Origin: Blastomonas sp. CACIA14H2
Lineage (GTDB): Bacteria; Pseudomonadota; Alphaproteobacteria; Sphingomonadales; Sphingomonadaceae
Reading direction: 5' to 3'
Length of the DNA: 64,000 nt
NCBI GenBank assembly: GCA_000503195.1
Contig: AYSC01000003.1
Span: forward strand, 1-64,000
How positions within the stretch are numbered: the stretch's first letter is position 1; the number at the start of each line of letters is the position of its first letter. Under the pieces are notes generated by a model. It was not told the origin of the DNA. It was given only the letters and a program-made list of their open reading frames with translations, and ran no database searches. Shown here in pieces: positions 1 to 8,615 of the stretch. Both the position numbers and the translations under genes were made by a program.

Positions 1-36
1 CCCCGCAACCTCGCCAAGTCCGTGACGGTCGAGTGA
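1..36 (+). CDS. C-terminal tail of an upstream gene (partial)
   Basis: The first twelve codons of the window read in frame 1 as PRNLAKSVTVE followed by TGA. Only the last 11 residues are present, so the product cannot be named. The next gene starts 7 nt after this stop, so the two are probably co-transcribed. The alternative is that this is a chance open stretch at the window edge. Confidence 0.45.
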   Translation, partial: PRNLAKSVTVE

Positions 37-43
37 TTGCAGC

Positions 44-442
44 ATGACCGGGCAGGGGACGGCCAGCATCACGATCGAGGGCGGCTGCCATTGCGGCGCG
101 GTTCGCTTCGAAGCGGATGTGCCTGGCCATGTCCGGCTGCTGTCGTGCAACTGCTCGATGTGCGCGAAGACCGGCTTCCTGCACATGATCGTGCCGCATG
201 GCGATTTCCGGCTGATTGCGGGCCACGATGCGCTGACCAGCTACCGCTTCGGCACGGGCGCTGCCGAGCATCTGTTCTGCCGGACCTGCGGAATTCGCAG
301 CTTCTACCAGCCCCGCTCGCACCCGGACAGCTGGTCGGTGGACTTTCGCTGCCTTGACGAGGGCCATAGCGTGACCGCCGAAATCGAAGCCTTTGACGGA
401 CGCAACTGGGAAGCGGCGCGCACAGCCTTGGCGGACGATTAA
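44..442 (+). CDS. GFA/CENP-V domain zinc protein
   Basis: This 132-residue protein matches the GFA fold (glutathione-dependent formaldehyde-activating enzyme-like, Pfam GFA). It carries the paired zinc motifs: GGCHCGAV near residues 13-20, CNCSMC at 35-40 and CRTCG at 79-83. The family binds two zinc ions, but most members have no proven substrate and the formaldehyde role has been disputed, so a small-molecule or glutathione-adduct function is only a family guess. It begins 7 nt after the preceding stop, suggesting an operon. Length is normal for single-domain members. Confidence 0.85.
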   Translation: MTGQGTASITIEGGCHCGAVRFEADVPGHVRLLSCNCSMCAKTGFLHMIVPHGDFRLIAGHDALTSYRFGTGAAEHLFCRTCGIRSFYQPRSHPDSWSVDFRCLDEGHSVTAEIEAFDGRNWEAARTALADD

Positions 443-455
443 GTTGCAATCTGTG

Positions 456-482
456 CAAGTGCATAGGAATCAATTGCACTTG
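456..482. repeat. Inverted repeat after the GFA gene
   Basis: The 8-nt arms CAAGTGCA (456-463) and TGCACTTG (475-482) are perfectly complementary with an 11-nt spacer. No T-run follows, so it is more likely an operator or RNA hairpin than a canonical terminator. TTGCAC, which could serve as a -35 for the downstream micro-ORF, overlaps the right arm. Confidence 0.4.
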
Positions 483-565
483 TAGGACAGCATATATGAC
501 CTAAATAGCTTGTCAGAGAGCAGGATGTCTGCGCGGCCAATTCCATCGTTTGTCAGGAGTTCGTC

Positions 566-634
566 ATGCGTATTGCATTCAATCTGGCCGCTGCCTTCGT
601 GAGCAGCGCCGTCATCATGCTGGCCGTCATCTGA
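566..634 (+). CDS. 22-residue hydrophobic micro-ORF
   Basis: An ATG at 566 preceded by AGGAG (555-559, 6-nt spacing) opens a 22-codon frame reading MRIAFNLAAAFVSSAVIMLA and two more residues. It is hydrophobic throughout after Arg2 and would form one transmembrane helix or an uncleaved signal peptide. I know no family for it. Support is the well-placed ribosome binding site and an otherwise empty region of about 370 nt. It could be a leader peptide or a chance frame. Confidence 0.4.
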   Translation: MRIAFNLAAAFVSSAVIMLAVI

Positions 635-816
635 ACCGATACGCGGCCGCCTATGGCGGCAGCAGGCCAGTTCGCCATGGCCTGCAACCTGCGGATCAAC
701 GCCGGTTGCAGGCAAGGTGCGTCGGATCCCATCCTTTCATCGAATCCGCACAACAGCGCAGCAAATCGGTCTTGACCGGTTACCCTTCGCTAACTTTGTT
801 TCGCTATGTCGCCGGG

Positions 817-3168
817 GTGAGCAAAACCCCCGCCAATCCCTCGACCGCGCGTGACCTGCCGGTCATGGCCATTCTCGGCCTGTTCGACCCTCCCGAGGGC
901 GACTGGGACCATTTCCGCGCGATCCAGTATACCGGGCTTGCCCGATATGCGATCCTGCGCGTGGTCACCAATCTGGTGCTGGGGCTGATGGTCTGCCAGC
1001 TGTTCAGCGGTCTGGTACCGCTCTGGCAGCTGGCCGGATGGATGGCGATGCTTGGCGCGTCGCTCTATTTCCCCTCGGTGCTCTACAGGCGCAGCGGCAT
1101 GGTCAATCACGACCATGTCGCGCGGCGATTCGTTCTCCAGCTCGTCGCTGCGACCAGCGTGATCGCGCTGGTCTGGTGCGTCCCGATCCTCGTGTTCGCA
1201 CCATTGGCGAGCGAGATGGAACTCGCGTCGGTCTGGACCATTCTCGCGGCGCTGGTGGTGGGCGGCACGCTGCTGCTCAACGCGCTTCCGCTGGGCGCGT
1301 TCGTGTTCAATCTGGTGTTGATGACGGCATCGGTCATCGCCTTCTGGCAGGGCGAGAATATCGTGACGGTCGGTGCTATCGTCTGCTTCTCGATCCTGCT
1401 GGCGCTGTCGGGCTTCGAAAATGCCCGCGCCTATCTGATGTTCAAGTTTTCCGAACACGGCCTGGCCGAAAAGGACGAGGTCGTCAGCCTGTTGCTGCGC
1501 GAGTTCGAGGAAGGCGATGCCGACTGGCTGTGGCAGATCGATTCCGCGCGCCGCATCGTCGCAGCCAGCCCGCGCTTTGCCTTTGCCGCGGGGCGCGAAG
1601 CCAGCGAGATCGAGGGCATGCCGCTGACCCAGCTGATCGCGGGCAAGCACTGGGAGAGCGGCAACCTGCCCCCCAGCCTGCACATCCTCTCCGACAAGCT
1701 GACCAAGCGCGAGAGCTTCTCGAACCTTGTCGTCAAGGTCCAGGGCGAGGAAAAGACCTATTGGTGGGAGCTGTCCGCCTCGCCACGCTATGACGATAAC
1801 GGCACGTTCATCGGCTTTCGCGGCGTCGGATCGGACGTCACCGAAAGCCGCGAAAGCGCCGAGAAGATCGCGCGCCTGGCGCGGTTCGACACGCTCACCG
1901 GCCTGCCCAATCGCCTCCAGCTCACCGAGGCGCTCGACCGTGCGCTCAAGGAATGCGAGCAGTGGAACTGCCGCTGCGGCTTCCTGATGATCGATCTCGA
2001 CCGGTTCAAGTCGGTCAACGATACGCTCGGCCATCTGGTCGGCGACCGGCTGCTCGCGCAGGTGTCGCTGCGGCTGCGCTCGCTGATGGGCAAGGACGAG
2101 CTGTGCGGCCGGCTGGGCGGCGACGAATTTGCGGTGGTGATGCGCGACACCGGCGATGGCCAGCGCATCTCCGATCTGGCGGGCCGGATCATCGATGTGC
2201 TCTCGCGGCCCTATGAGGTCGACCAGCATACGCTGTTCATCGGTGCCAGCGTGGGCTCTGCCACCGGCACGCGCGACGGCCGAACGGTCGAGACGCTGAT
2301 GCGCAGCGCCGATCTGGCGCTTTATCGGTCCAAGGACGAGGGCGGCGGCCGCCACAATGTCTACGAGCCCAAGCTGCACAGCCATGCCGAAGAACGCCGT
2401 GTCATGGAAATCGCGCTGCGCAAGGCGCTCGAAAAGGACGAATTCTCGCTCGCCTTCCAGCCGGTGGTCGATGCGGGAAGCGAATCGCTGGTCGCGTTCG
2501 AGGCGCTGATCCGCTGGTTCAATCCCGAATTCGGCCAGGTCTCGCCGGCACGGTTTATCCCGCTTGCAGAGGACGCGCGGCTGGTCGTTCCGATCGGCAA
2601 CTGGGTGCTGCACCGCGCCTGCCGCGAGGCGGTGACCTGGCCCGCCAATGTTCGCGTCGCGGTCAACGTCTCTGCCGAGCAGCTCTACGAGGCCGATTTC
2701 GTCGATACCGTGGTCGAGGCGCTGTCCGAGACCGGCCTGCCGCCGCAGCGGCTCGAGCTGGAGGTGACCGAAAGCGTCTTCCTGCGCGAAGGATCGCGCG
2801 CCGGCGAGACGCTGGATCGCATCCTGGCATTGGGCGTCGGCCTGTCGCTCGACGATTTCGGTACCGGCTATTCGGCGCTCGGCTATCTCAGCAAGACGCG
2901 CTTCACCACGATCAAGGTCGATCGCAGCTTCGTCCAGGGCGCCGCCAAGGGCGCGCAGGAAAGCATCGCGATCATTCGCGCGGTGGTGGCGATGGCGGAA
3001 AGCCTGGGCATGTCGACCACCGCCGAAGGTGCGGAAACCGAGCACGAGGTGCAGGTGATCCGCGATCTCGGCTGCAAGAAGATCCAGGGCTATTTCTATG
3101 GCCGCCCGATGACCGCCGAAGACGTGCAGACGCTGTTCGGCGACCGTCAGACCGCGCTGTACGGCTGA
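817..3168 (+). CDS. Membrane PAS-GGDEF-EAL cyclic-di-GMP protein
   Basis: From GTG 817 the product has 783 residues; ATG 865 is an alternative start. The N-terminal ~210 residues hold about five or six hydrophobic helices in a MASE-like sensor. A PAS-like segment follows (about 228-350), then GGDEF and EAL domains. The diguanylate cyclase signature GGDEF is intact at 434-438. The phosphodiesterase signature EAL is intact at 562-564, and the later metal and catalytic motifs (NVSAEQ, EVTES, DDFGTGYS, KVDRSF, AEGAE) are present. The inhibitory RxxD site before GGDEF is not conserved. It may make and degrade cyclic-di-GMP at the membrane; the net activity cannot be told from sequence. Confidence 0.93.
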   Translation: MSKTPANPSTARDLPVMAILGLFDPPEGDWDHFRAIQYTGLARYAILRVVTNLVLGLMVCQLFSGLVPLWQLAGWMAMLGASLYFPSVLYRRSGMVNHDHVARRFVLQLVAATSVIALVWCVPILVFAPLASEMELASVWTILAALVVGGTLLLNALPLGAFVFNLVLMTASVIAFWQGENIVTVGAIVCFSILLALSGFENARAYLMFKFSEHGLAEKDEVVSLLLREFEEGDADWLWQIDSARRIVAASPRFAFAAGREASEIEGMPLTQLIAGKHWESGNLPPSLHILSDKLTKRESFSNLVVKVQGEEKTYWWELSASPRYDDNGTFIGFRGVGSDVTESRESAEKIARLARFDTLTGLPNRLQLTEALDRALKECEQWNCRCGFLMIDLDRFKSVNDTLGHLVGDRLLAQVSLRLRSLMGKDELCGRLGGDEFAVVMRDTGDGQRISDLAGRIIDVLSRPYEVDQHTLFIGASVGSATGTRDGRTVETLMRSADLALYRSKDEGGGRHNVYEPKLHSHAEERRVMEIALRKALEKDEFSLAFQPVVDAGSESLVAFEALIRWFNPEFGQVSPARFIPLAEDARLVVPIGNWVLHRACREAVTWPANVRVAVNVSAEQLYEADFVDTVVEALSETGLPPQRLELEVTESVFLREGSRAGETLDRILALGVGLSLDDFGTGYSALGYLSKTRFTTIKVDRSFVQGAAKGAQESIAIIRAVVAMAESLGMSTTAEGAETEHEVQVIRDLGCKKIQGYFYGRPMTAEDVQTLFGDRQTALYG

Positions 3169-3202
3169 GAGGAGCAGGCCGGACGCTCGGCCCGGTAGGG
3201 CG

Positions 3203-3877
3203 TCAGGCGCGTTCCAGCACCGATCGCGCCAGGCCTTCGAACATCCGGGCCCCGTCGGTATGGCCGTGCTGCGATTCGACGACCCGCTCCGGATGCGGCA
3301 TCATGCCGAGTACATTGCCCTTCGCATTGAGCACGCCGGCGATATCGCGCGCCGATCCGTTGACCGGTTCGGCATAACGGAACGCGACCTGGCCTTCGCC
3401 CTCGATCCGGTCGAGCGTGGCATCGTCGGCGAAATAATTGCCGTCATGATGTGCGACCGGGATGCGGATCGTTTCGCCCGCTTCGTACAGGCTGGTGAAG
3501 CGGCTCGACGCATTCTCGACCTTCAGGCCCACCGTGCGGCAGACGAAGCGGATGCCCGCATTGCGCATCAGCGCGCCAGGCAGCAGCCCGGCTTCGGTGA
3601 GGATCTGGAAGCCGTTGCAGATGCCGAGCACCGCGACGCCGCGCTCCGCCGCCTCGACCACCGCTCCGATCACCGGTGAGCGCGCCGCCATCGCGCCCGA
3701 GCGCAGATAATCGCCATAGGAAAAGCCGCCGGGCACGCCGATCAGGTCGAGCCCTTCCGGTAGCGACTGTTCGCCATGCCACAGACGGATCGGCGCATGG
3801 CCGGTCACCCGTTCGATCGCCACCGCGAGGTCGCGGTCGCAATTCGATCCGGGGAAGGTGATGACCGCCGACTTCAT
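3203..3877 (-). CDS. purQ: Phosphoribosylformylglycinamidine synthase, glutaminase subunit PurQ
   Basis: A 224-residue class I glutamine amidotransferase that supplies ammonia to PurL for the FGAM step of purine synthesis. The nucleophile Cys87 lies in GICNGFQ, and the His195/Glu197 pair in MMPHPER completes the triad. The N-terminus [16 protein letters not shown] is typical of the family. The ATG overlaps the purS stop as ATGA, so translation is probably coupled. PurL is not in this window. Length is normal for the three-subunit PurQ/S/L type. Confidence 0.97.
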   Translation of the reverse strand: MKSAVITFPGSNCDRDLAVAIERVTGHAPIRLWHGEQSLPEGLDLIGVPGGFSYGDYLRSGAMAARSPVIGAVVEAAERGVAVLGICNGFQILTEAGLLPGALMRNAGIRFVCRTVGLKVENASSRFTSLYEAGETIRIPVAHHDGNYFADDATLDRIEGEGQVAFRYAEPVNGSARDIAGVLNAKGNVLGMMPHPERVVESQHGHTDGARMFEGLARSVLERA

Positions 3878-4107
3878 GCGACCTTCTCGACCCGGTAGTT
3901 CTCGATCACCATATTGGCGAGCAGCTTGCGGCACATCGCGTCGATATCCTCGTCGTTGGTGCCGTCGGCCAGGGTGAGCTCGATCAGCCGCCCGGCGCGG
4001 ACGTCCTCGACGCCGCCAAAGCCCAGCCCTTCGAGCGCATGGTGGATCGCGCGACCCTGCGGGTCGAGCACGCCGTCTTTCAGGGTCACATGGATGCGGG
4101 CCTTCAT
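3874..4107 (-). CDS. purS: Phosphoribosylformylglycinamidine synthase subunit PurS
   Basis: This 77-residue protein starts [18 protein letters not shown], the hallmark of PurS, the small subunit that bridges PurQ and PurL. A strong ribosome binding site (AGGAGG on the minus strand) sits just before the ATG. It overlaps purQ by 4 nt. An 18-bp palindrome lies 31-48 nt upstream and is a candidate operator. Confidence 0.96.
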   Translation of the reverse strand: MKARIHVTLKDGVLDPQGRAIHHALEGLGFGGVEDVRAGRLIELTLADGTNDEDIDAMCRKLLANMVIENYRVEKVA

Positions 4108-4137
4108 CGGCGTCCTCCTGGCTAGTCCATTTTCAAG

Positions 4138-4155
4138 TCGACCGTGCACGGTCGA
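4138..4155. promoter_or_regulatory. 18-bp perfect palindrome upstream of purS
   Basis: TCGACCGTGCACGGTCGA reads identically on both strands with no spacer. It lies 31-48 nt before the purS ATG, where a repressor or activator of a purine operon could bind. No regulator is known to me for this exact sequence. Confidence 0.55.
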
Positions 4156-4187
4156 TGGATCGGAACATGCGGCAACAAATATCGAGA

Positions 4188-4212
4188 GCGTTTTCGCTCG
4201 TTGCGAAAATGC
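4188..4212. repeat. Inverted repeat upstream of purS
   Basis: GCGTTTTCGC (4188-4197) and GCGAAAATGC (4203-4212) form a 10-nt stem with one mismatch and a 5-nt spacer. It lies about 80-105 nt upstream of purS, next to the perfect palindrome. It may be a second regulatory site. Confidence 0.35.
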
Positions 4213-4303
4213 GCTGCGTGGATGGCCTGCCCTATAGCGTGCCGCGTCGGCGGGGCAAGGGGGTGCATCGCCCCGACATGGTTCGCGCGACGCGGCGGGC
4301 GCG

Positions 4304-4318
4304 TTAACCTTTCCTAAC
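4304..4318 (+). promoter_or_regulatory. CtrA-box-like sequence
   Basis: TTAA-N7-TAAC at 4304-4318 differs by one base from the alphaproteobacterial CtrA consensus TTAA-N7-TTAA. It lies about 57 nt before the ATG of the small membrane protein at 4375. This is a motif match only. Confidence 0.3.
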
Positions 4319-4374
4319 AAAGCCCTGTCAATCGCTGCGGCATAGCTTTTGTTCAGCAATGATGCGGGGGATAT

Positions 4375-4524
4375 ATGGCAGGTCTGGCACTGGCGATGTT
4401 TATCGGGCTGTTCGGCTTCGGCCACGAACTGCTGGGCTGGAGCGATCCGGGCGGGCGCATTCAGCTCGCGCTGTTCATGTCGTTCATCTTCGGGATCATC
4501 AGCGGCTACCGCACCCGCAGCTGA
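4375..4524 (+). CDS. 49-residue membrane protein of unknown function
   Basis: ATG 4375 follows a G-rich ribosome binding site (GCGGGGG). The protein starts MAGLALAMFIGLFGFGHELL and has two hydrophobic segments (about 1-20 and 31-43), separated by a GWSDPGGR turn and ending in a basic tail. This looks like a two-helix hairpin membrane protein. It ends 2 nt before the stop of the convergent M16 peptidase gene. The regular hydrophobic pattern and good start support a real gene; the function is unknown. Confidence 0.6.
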   Translation: MAGLALAMFIGLFGFGHELLGWSDPGGRIQLALFMSFIFGIISGYRTRS

Positions 4525-4526
4525 CG

Positions 4527-7500
4527 CTATTGCGGCGCAGCGTTGGCCGCGACAGGCGACTGTCGCGCGGCCAGCGCGGTGCCGGTCCCCGTGCCTTCAT
4601 AGAGCGATTGGACCAGCAGCGCGCGATCGGGCGACAGATAGGTGCGCGCCATGGCGAGCAGTTCGTCCGCGCTCACCGTGCCGAAGGCGGTGCCGCCGCT
4701 GCGGAACCGGTCGAGCTTGACGGGCTTGCTCTGCGCCGAATCGACGATCCCCAGCCAGGCGGTGTTGCTCTTCACGCTGTTGGCGATGTTCTCGAGGATC
4801 GGCGTGCGCGCCCGCGCCAGTTCGTCGGCGGCGATCGGCGAGGGTGTCGAGGGCGATCCTGCCAGCGGGGCAGGGGCGGAAAGCTCGGCGGCGATATGGC
4901 GCACCGCATCGGATACCTTCTCGACATCGCCCGAGGCGACGTTGGTGCTGATCTGGATATAGCCATAGCCGGGATAGATCGACGAAGTGAACGAGCGCGC
5001 CACCGGCGAATAGCTCGCGCCCAGCTGTTCGCGGATCTGGTCGGTCACCTTGATCTGCAGCAGTTCGGCGAGCAGGCGCAGCCGCACGTCCTCGCGATAA
5101 TCAGCATCGTCGGTGGTCGGCCAGTAGAATTCGACGATCGCCTGATCGGCCTCGCCCTTGTGGTGCAGCACGCGCGGGCTGCGGTTGGCGGTGAACTGGC
5201 GGGTGCGCGCCTCGCCATAGTCGCGGAACTCGGCCTCACGCTCGGGCAGCGCACCGAACGTCGCGGCGACCGCGGCGATCGCCTGATCTTCGTCGAAATC
5301 GCCGACCAGTCCGATCTCGATTGCGCCTTTTTCGAGCCGGTCGCCGATCGCGGCCTTGAGGTCGTCAAAGGTCAGCTTCTCGAACACTTCCCTTTGCGCG
5401 AGCGAGAAGCGCGGATCGTTGTCCGACAGGATCGCGCCGATCTGGCTGCCGATCGCGCCTTCGGGCGTCGCGTTCAGCCGCGCATAGAAATTGGGCAGAT
5501 AGCTGCGATACTGGTTGATCGCCTCGCTGCGATAGCCGGGATGGGTGGTGAACGCGGTCAGCACCTGCATCTGCAGCCTGAGGTCGTCGGGCGTGGTGGC
5601 CAGATAGCCGCCCAGATAATCCTCGCCCGATCCGAAGTTCAGCGACACCGCGCGCCCGGCGAAGATCGAATAGAGATCGTCGAGGCTGTGCGCTTCCAGC
5701 CCGCCGCGCACGAAGATGTTCATCAGGCTGGTCGCTTCGGGATTGTCGCGCGAGGCGAGCAGATCGCCGCCATCGATGCGCAGCGAGACGAGCACGCGGT
5801 TCTTGTCGAAATCGGTCTTCTTGAGATTCAGCCGCACATTGTTGGCAAAGCGGATGGTGCGGATGCCGAGGTCCTCGATCGTGCTGTCGGCCACCACGGT
5901 GCCCGGATTGCCGAAATCCTGATAGGCAAAGGCCTGCGCATCGCGCGCCTGGGGCTTTGCCACCTTCGTCTTCTGGGCCTGGGCAAAGGCCAGGCGAACA
6001 CCATCTGCACCGCCCGCCGGATCGACCTTGGTGGCCAGGTGGATCAGCGGCTTGTCGAGCGTGCCGAAATCCTCGCGCAGCGCCTTGAGCAGCATCTTGG
6101 GCGTCAGCGCATCGCGCAGCGCGGTGAATCGCTCGAGCTGGCTTTCGGGCGTGGTGACGATCATCCCGTCCTTGGCCATCCCCATGATCTGGTCGGCGAG
6201 CTGGTCGTTGCTGCGCGTATCCTGCCCGCGCACCGCATTCTCGTAGCCCGTGGTGAAATTGGCGAGCTGTTCGGCGAGTTCCGCCTTGGTGAAGCCATAG
6301 CGCAGCGCCGCGCGTAGCTCGCGCTCGGCGGCTTCCAGCCCGCGCTGCCACTCGCCGTCGCGCGTCGCGACATTGAGCACTGACTGGTTGGCGATCCTGT
6401 ACACGTCGGACCGGCCGACCGAGGCGCCGACGAACGGCGCGTCTTCCTGCCGCGCAATCCGGCCGAGCCTGCGACCGACGATGTTGTAGGCGAGCGCGCG
6501 CGTCAGCTTGGCGCGCCGCGTCGCCTTGCTGTCGGGCTCCTCGACATAGGGCGAGAAGCGCAGGACGGTGGCGACCTCGTCGATCGCGGGATGCGTGAAG
6601 ATGTTGGCCTCATCGGCGCGCGCGGTATCGATCCTGCCGAGCGGCACATCGGGCGCTTCGCCGTGCTTTGCCTCCCAGTTGCCGAAGCTTGCCTGGATCT
6701 TCGCCTCGGTCTCCGCAACGTCGACATCGCCGACCACGACCAACGTGCTTCGGCCGGGCGTGTAATAGCGCTCGTAGAAGCTGCGGAAACGTTCGGCGGG
6801 CGCGGTCTCGATCACCGATCTGTCGCCGATCGGCGAGCGCGTGGCGATGCGCGTGTCGGGCACGGTGAATTCGAACAGCGATTCGCGGTTGCGCTGCGCA
6901 TAATTGGCGCGGGTCCGCAGCTCCGACAGGATCACCCCGCGCTCGCGGTCGATCGCCTTGGCATCGAAGCGGATCTCGCTCGCGGTCTCGCGCAGCAGAT
7001 AGAGCGCGGTGTCGACCGTTTCCGGCTTCACATTGGGCAGGTCGAGCAGATAGCCGGTCTGGTCATAGCTGGTGAATGCGTTGGTATCCGCGCCGAACTC
7101 GAGCCCCAGCCGCTCGAGAATCCTGACCATCTCGCCTTCGGGCACGTTGGTCGTGCCGTTGAACGCCATGTGCTCGATGAAGTGCGCGAGGCCGCGCTCG
7201 TCTTCGGCCTCCGCCGTCGACCCGACATCGATCAGCAGCCGCATCACGGCGGTGCCCGGCGGGGTGGCATTCTTGCGGATGGCATAGCGCATGCCGTTGG
7301 GCAGCACGCCGAGGCGCACCGCAGGGTCGGGCACCAGATCGCTCGCGGCATAGCCCCAGGCGGCGGCGATCGCAGCTTCGTCGCGCACCGGCTGGGGTGC
7401 AGGCGACGCGCTGGCATCGGTGACGGGAGGCGCGGAAGACTGGGCAAGAAGCGGGGCCGGTAGCAGCGCAAGCGCGGCAGCGGCCATGCCAGCCAGCGCC

Positions 7501-7547
7501 GATTTGGCCACGGGTCTTGGGAGCCTTCCGCCTCGATCCATCTCCAC
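4527..7547 (-). CDS. Exported M16 family zinc metallopeptidase
   Basis: A 1006-residue protein with an N-terminal signal peptide (hydrophobic core about residues 17-35, cleavage likely after AQ). The M16 inverted zinc motif HFIEH is at 122-126, with the downstream acidic residues in the following helix. The length fits two tandem pitrilysin/insulinase halves in one chain. A second peptidase-like half covers roughly residues 530-990. Such proteins act on peptides in the periplasm. Short alternative starts within the first 21 codons are possible. The gene is monocistronic and faces purC in the same direction after a 94-nt gap. Confidence 0.93.
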   Translation of the reverse strand: MEMDRGGRLPRPVAKSALAGMAAAALALLPAPLLAQSSAPPVTDASASPAPQPVRDEAAIAAAWGYAASDLVPDPAVRLGVLPNGMRYAIRKNATPPGTAVMRLLIDVGSTAEAEDERGLAHFIEHMAFNGTTNVPEGEMVRILERLGLEFGADTNAFTSYDQTGYLLDLPNVKPETVDTALYLLRETASEIRFDAKAIDRERGVILSELRTRANYAQRNRESLFEFTVPDTRIATRSPIGDRSVIETAPAERFRSFYERYYTPGRSTLVVVGDVDVAETEAKIQASFGNWEAKHGEAPDVPLGRIDTARADEANIFTHPAIDEVATVLRFSPYVEEPDSKATRRAKLTRALAYNIVGRRLGRIARQEDAPFVGASVGRSDVYRIANQSVLNVATRDGEWQRGLEAAERELRAALRYGFTKAELAEQLANFTTGYENAVRGQDTRSNDQLADQIMGMAKDGMIVTTPESQLERFTALRDALTPKMLLKALREDFGTLDKPLIHLATKVDPAGGADGVRLAFAQAQKTKVAKPQARDAQAFAYQDFGNPGTVVADSTIEDLGIRTIRFANNVRLNLKKTDFDKNRVLVSLRIDGGDLLASRDNPEATSLMNIFVRGGLEAHSLDDLYSIFAGRAVSLNFGSGEDYLGGYLATTPDDLRLQMQVLTAFTTHPGYRSEAINQYRSYLPNFYARLNATPEGAIGSQIGAILSDNDPRFSLAQREVFEKLTFDDLKAAIGDRLEKGAIEIGLVGDFDEDQAIAAVAATFGALPEREAEFRDYGEARTRQFTANRSPRVLHHKGEADQAIVEFYWPTTDDADYREDVRLRLLAELLQIKVTDQIREQLGASYSPVARSFTSSIYPGYGYIQISTNVASGDVEKVSDAVRHIAAELSAPAPLAGSPSTPSPIAADELARARTPILENIANSVKSNTAWLGIVDSAQSKPVKLDRFRSGGTAFGTVSADELLAMARTYLSPDRALLVQSLYEGTGTGTALAARQSPVAANAAPQ

Positions 7548-7641
7548 CCACTTTTGCTATTGTGTGGCGGAAATGTTGCACGGGGCTTTTACCCGCGCAA
7601 GATGACGGACGCGTCAAGCATCCGAGGGCAAGACCGGCGGG

Positions 7642-8421
7642 TTACTTGCCCTTGCGGCGGCGGTGGCTGTCGAGATCGAGCACCTCGTTGTCGCCGCCCT
7701 CGTTGAGCAGGCCCAGACGGCGCGCAACCTCCTGATAGGCCTCGACCTCGCCGCCAAGATCGCGGCGGAACCGGTCCTTGTCGAGCTTCTCGCCGGTCTC
7801 GATGTCCCACAGGCGGCAGCCATCGGGGCTGATCTCGTCGGCGAGGATGATGCGCGAGAAATCGCCGTCGAACTGGCGGCCGAACTCCAGCTTGAAGTCG
7901 ATCAGTCGGATGCCGATCGCCGCAAACATGCCGCACATGAAATCGTTGATGCGAATCGCCATCGACGAGATGTCCTGCATCTCTTCCTGGCTCGCCCAGC
8001 CGAAGCACGCGATATGCTCTTCGGCGACCAGCGGATCGCCCAGGCTGTCGTCCTTGTAGCAATATTCGATCAGCGTGTGCGGCAGCGGCTGGCCTTCTTC
8101 CAGGCCCAGGCGCTTGCAGATCGACCCGGCCGCGACATTGCGCACGACGACCTCGATCGGCACGATCTCGACCTGGCGCACCAGTTGCTCGCGCATGTTC
8201 AGGCGGCGGATGAAGTGCGTGGGGATGCCGATATGCGCCAGCCGCGTGAACACATATTCGCTGATGCGGTTGTTGATCACGCCCTTGCCGTTGATCGTGC
8301 CCTTTTTCTGGGCGTTGAACGCGGTGGCATCGTCCTTGAAATACTGGATCAGCGTGCCGGGCTCGGGACCTTCATAGAGGATCTTGGCCTTGCCTTCGTA
8401 AATCTGGCGGCGGCGGGTCAT
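7642..8421 (-). CDS. purC: SAICAR synthetase PurC
   Basis: At 259 residues this is full length for phosphoribosylaminoimidazole-succinocarboxamide synthase, which joins CAIR and aspartate using ATP. The N-terminus [14 protein letters not shown] and the family signature [10 protein letters not shown] near residue 170 are diagnostic. Its leader carries a 10-bp hairpin (8447-8489). It is the third purine gene in the window but is separated from purQ/purS by the M16 gene. Confidence 0.97.
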   Translation of the reverse strand: MTRRRQIYEGKAKILYEGPEPGTLIQYFKDDATAFNAQKKGTINGKGVINNRISEYVFTRLAHIGIPTHFIRRLNMREQLVRQVEIVPIEVVVRNVAAGSICKRLGLEEGQPLPHTLIEYCYKDDSLGDPLVAEEHIACFGWASQEEMQDISSMAIRINDFMCGMFAAIGIRLIDFKLEFGRQFDGDFSRIILADEISPDGCRLWDIETGEKLDKDRFRRDLGGEVEAYQEVARRLGLLNEGGDNEVLDLDSHRRRKGK

Positions 8422-8446
8422 GGCACGTATCTCCGATAGAAAGCAG

Positions 8447-8489
8447 GACGCCCCGGTGCGGCAACCAATGCACGCAGGGCCGGGGCGTC
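8447..8489. promoter_or_regulatory. GC-rich hairpin in the purC leader
   Basis: GACGCCCCGG (8447-8456) and CCGGGGCGTC (8480-8489) are perfect 10-nt complementary arms separated by 23 nt. On the minus strand the stem lies 26-68 nt before the purC ATG. It could be an operator or a leader structure; no T-run argues against a terminator. Confidence 0.4.
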
Positions 8490-8615
8490 TCCTCGCGCCC
8501 CTATAGCGACTTGGGTGCGCGCGTGCAATTGCGCTGTCCGGACCGGCATGTTTACTGTCATGAAACCGGACAGGTGCAGCCTGAAGTGCCGGATGAGGAA
8601 GCGGGAGTGTGCGGC

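Larger units (their letters stand above)
443..816. other. Structured intergenic region, possible small RNA
   Basis: Apart from the micro-ORF, this 374-nt gap holds two hairpins after its stop: GCCGCC/GGCGGC (646-651 with 655-660) and CCTGCAACC/GGTTGCAGG (681-689 with 704-712). No run of T follows either. The 5' part (480-510) is AT-rich and could hold a promoter, but no strong -35/-10 pair is visible. The region may encode a small transcript or the leader of the downstream GGDEF/EAL gene. Confidence 0.35.

Noticed and set aside
790-3045. A 751-codon open frame antisense to the first GGDEF/EAL gene
   Set aside because: GC-rich codon bias leaves antisense frames open; the encoded sequence is Arg/Asp/His-rich and has no domain, while the sense frame has a clear PAS-GGDEF-EAL protein.
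4162-4192. GGAAC...GTT as an EcfG promoter near purS
   Set aside because: The spacing between GGAAC and GTT is 23 nt, too long for the 16-17 nt consensus.
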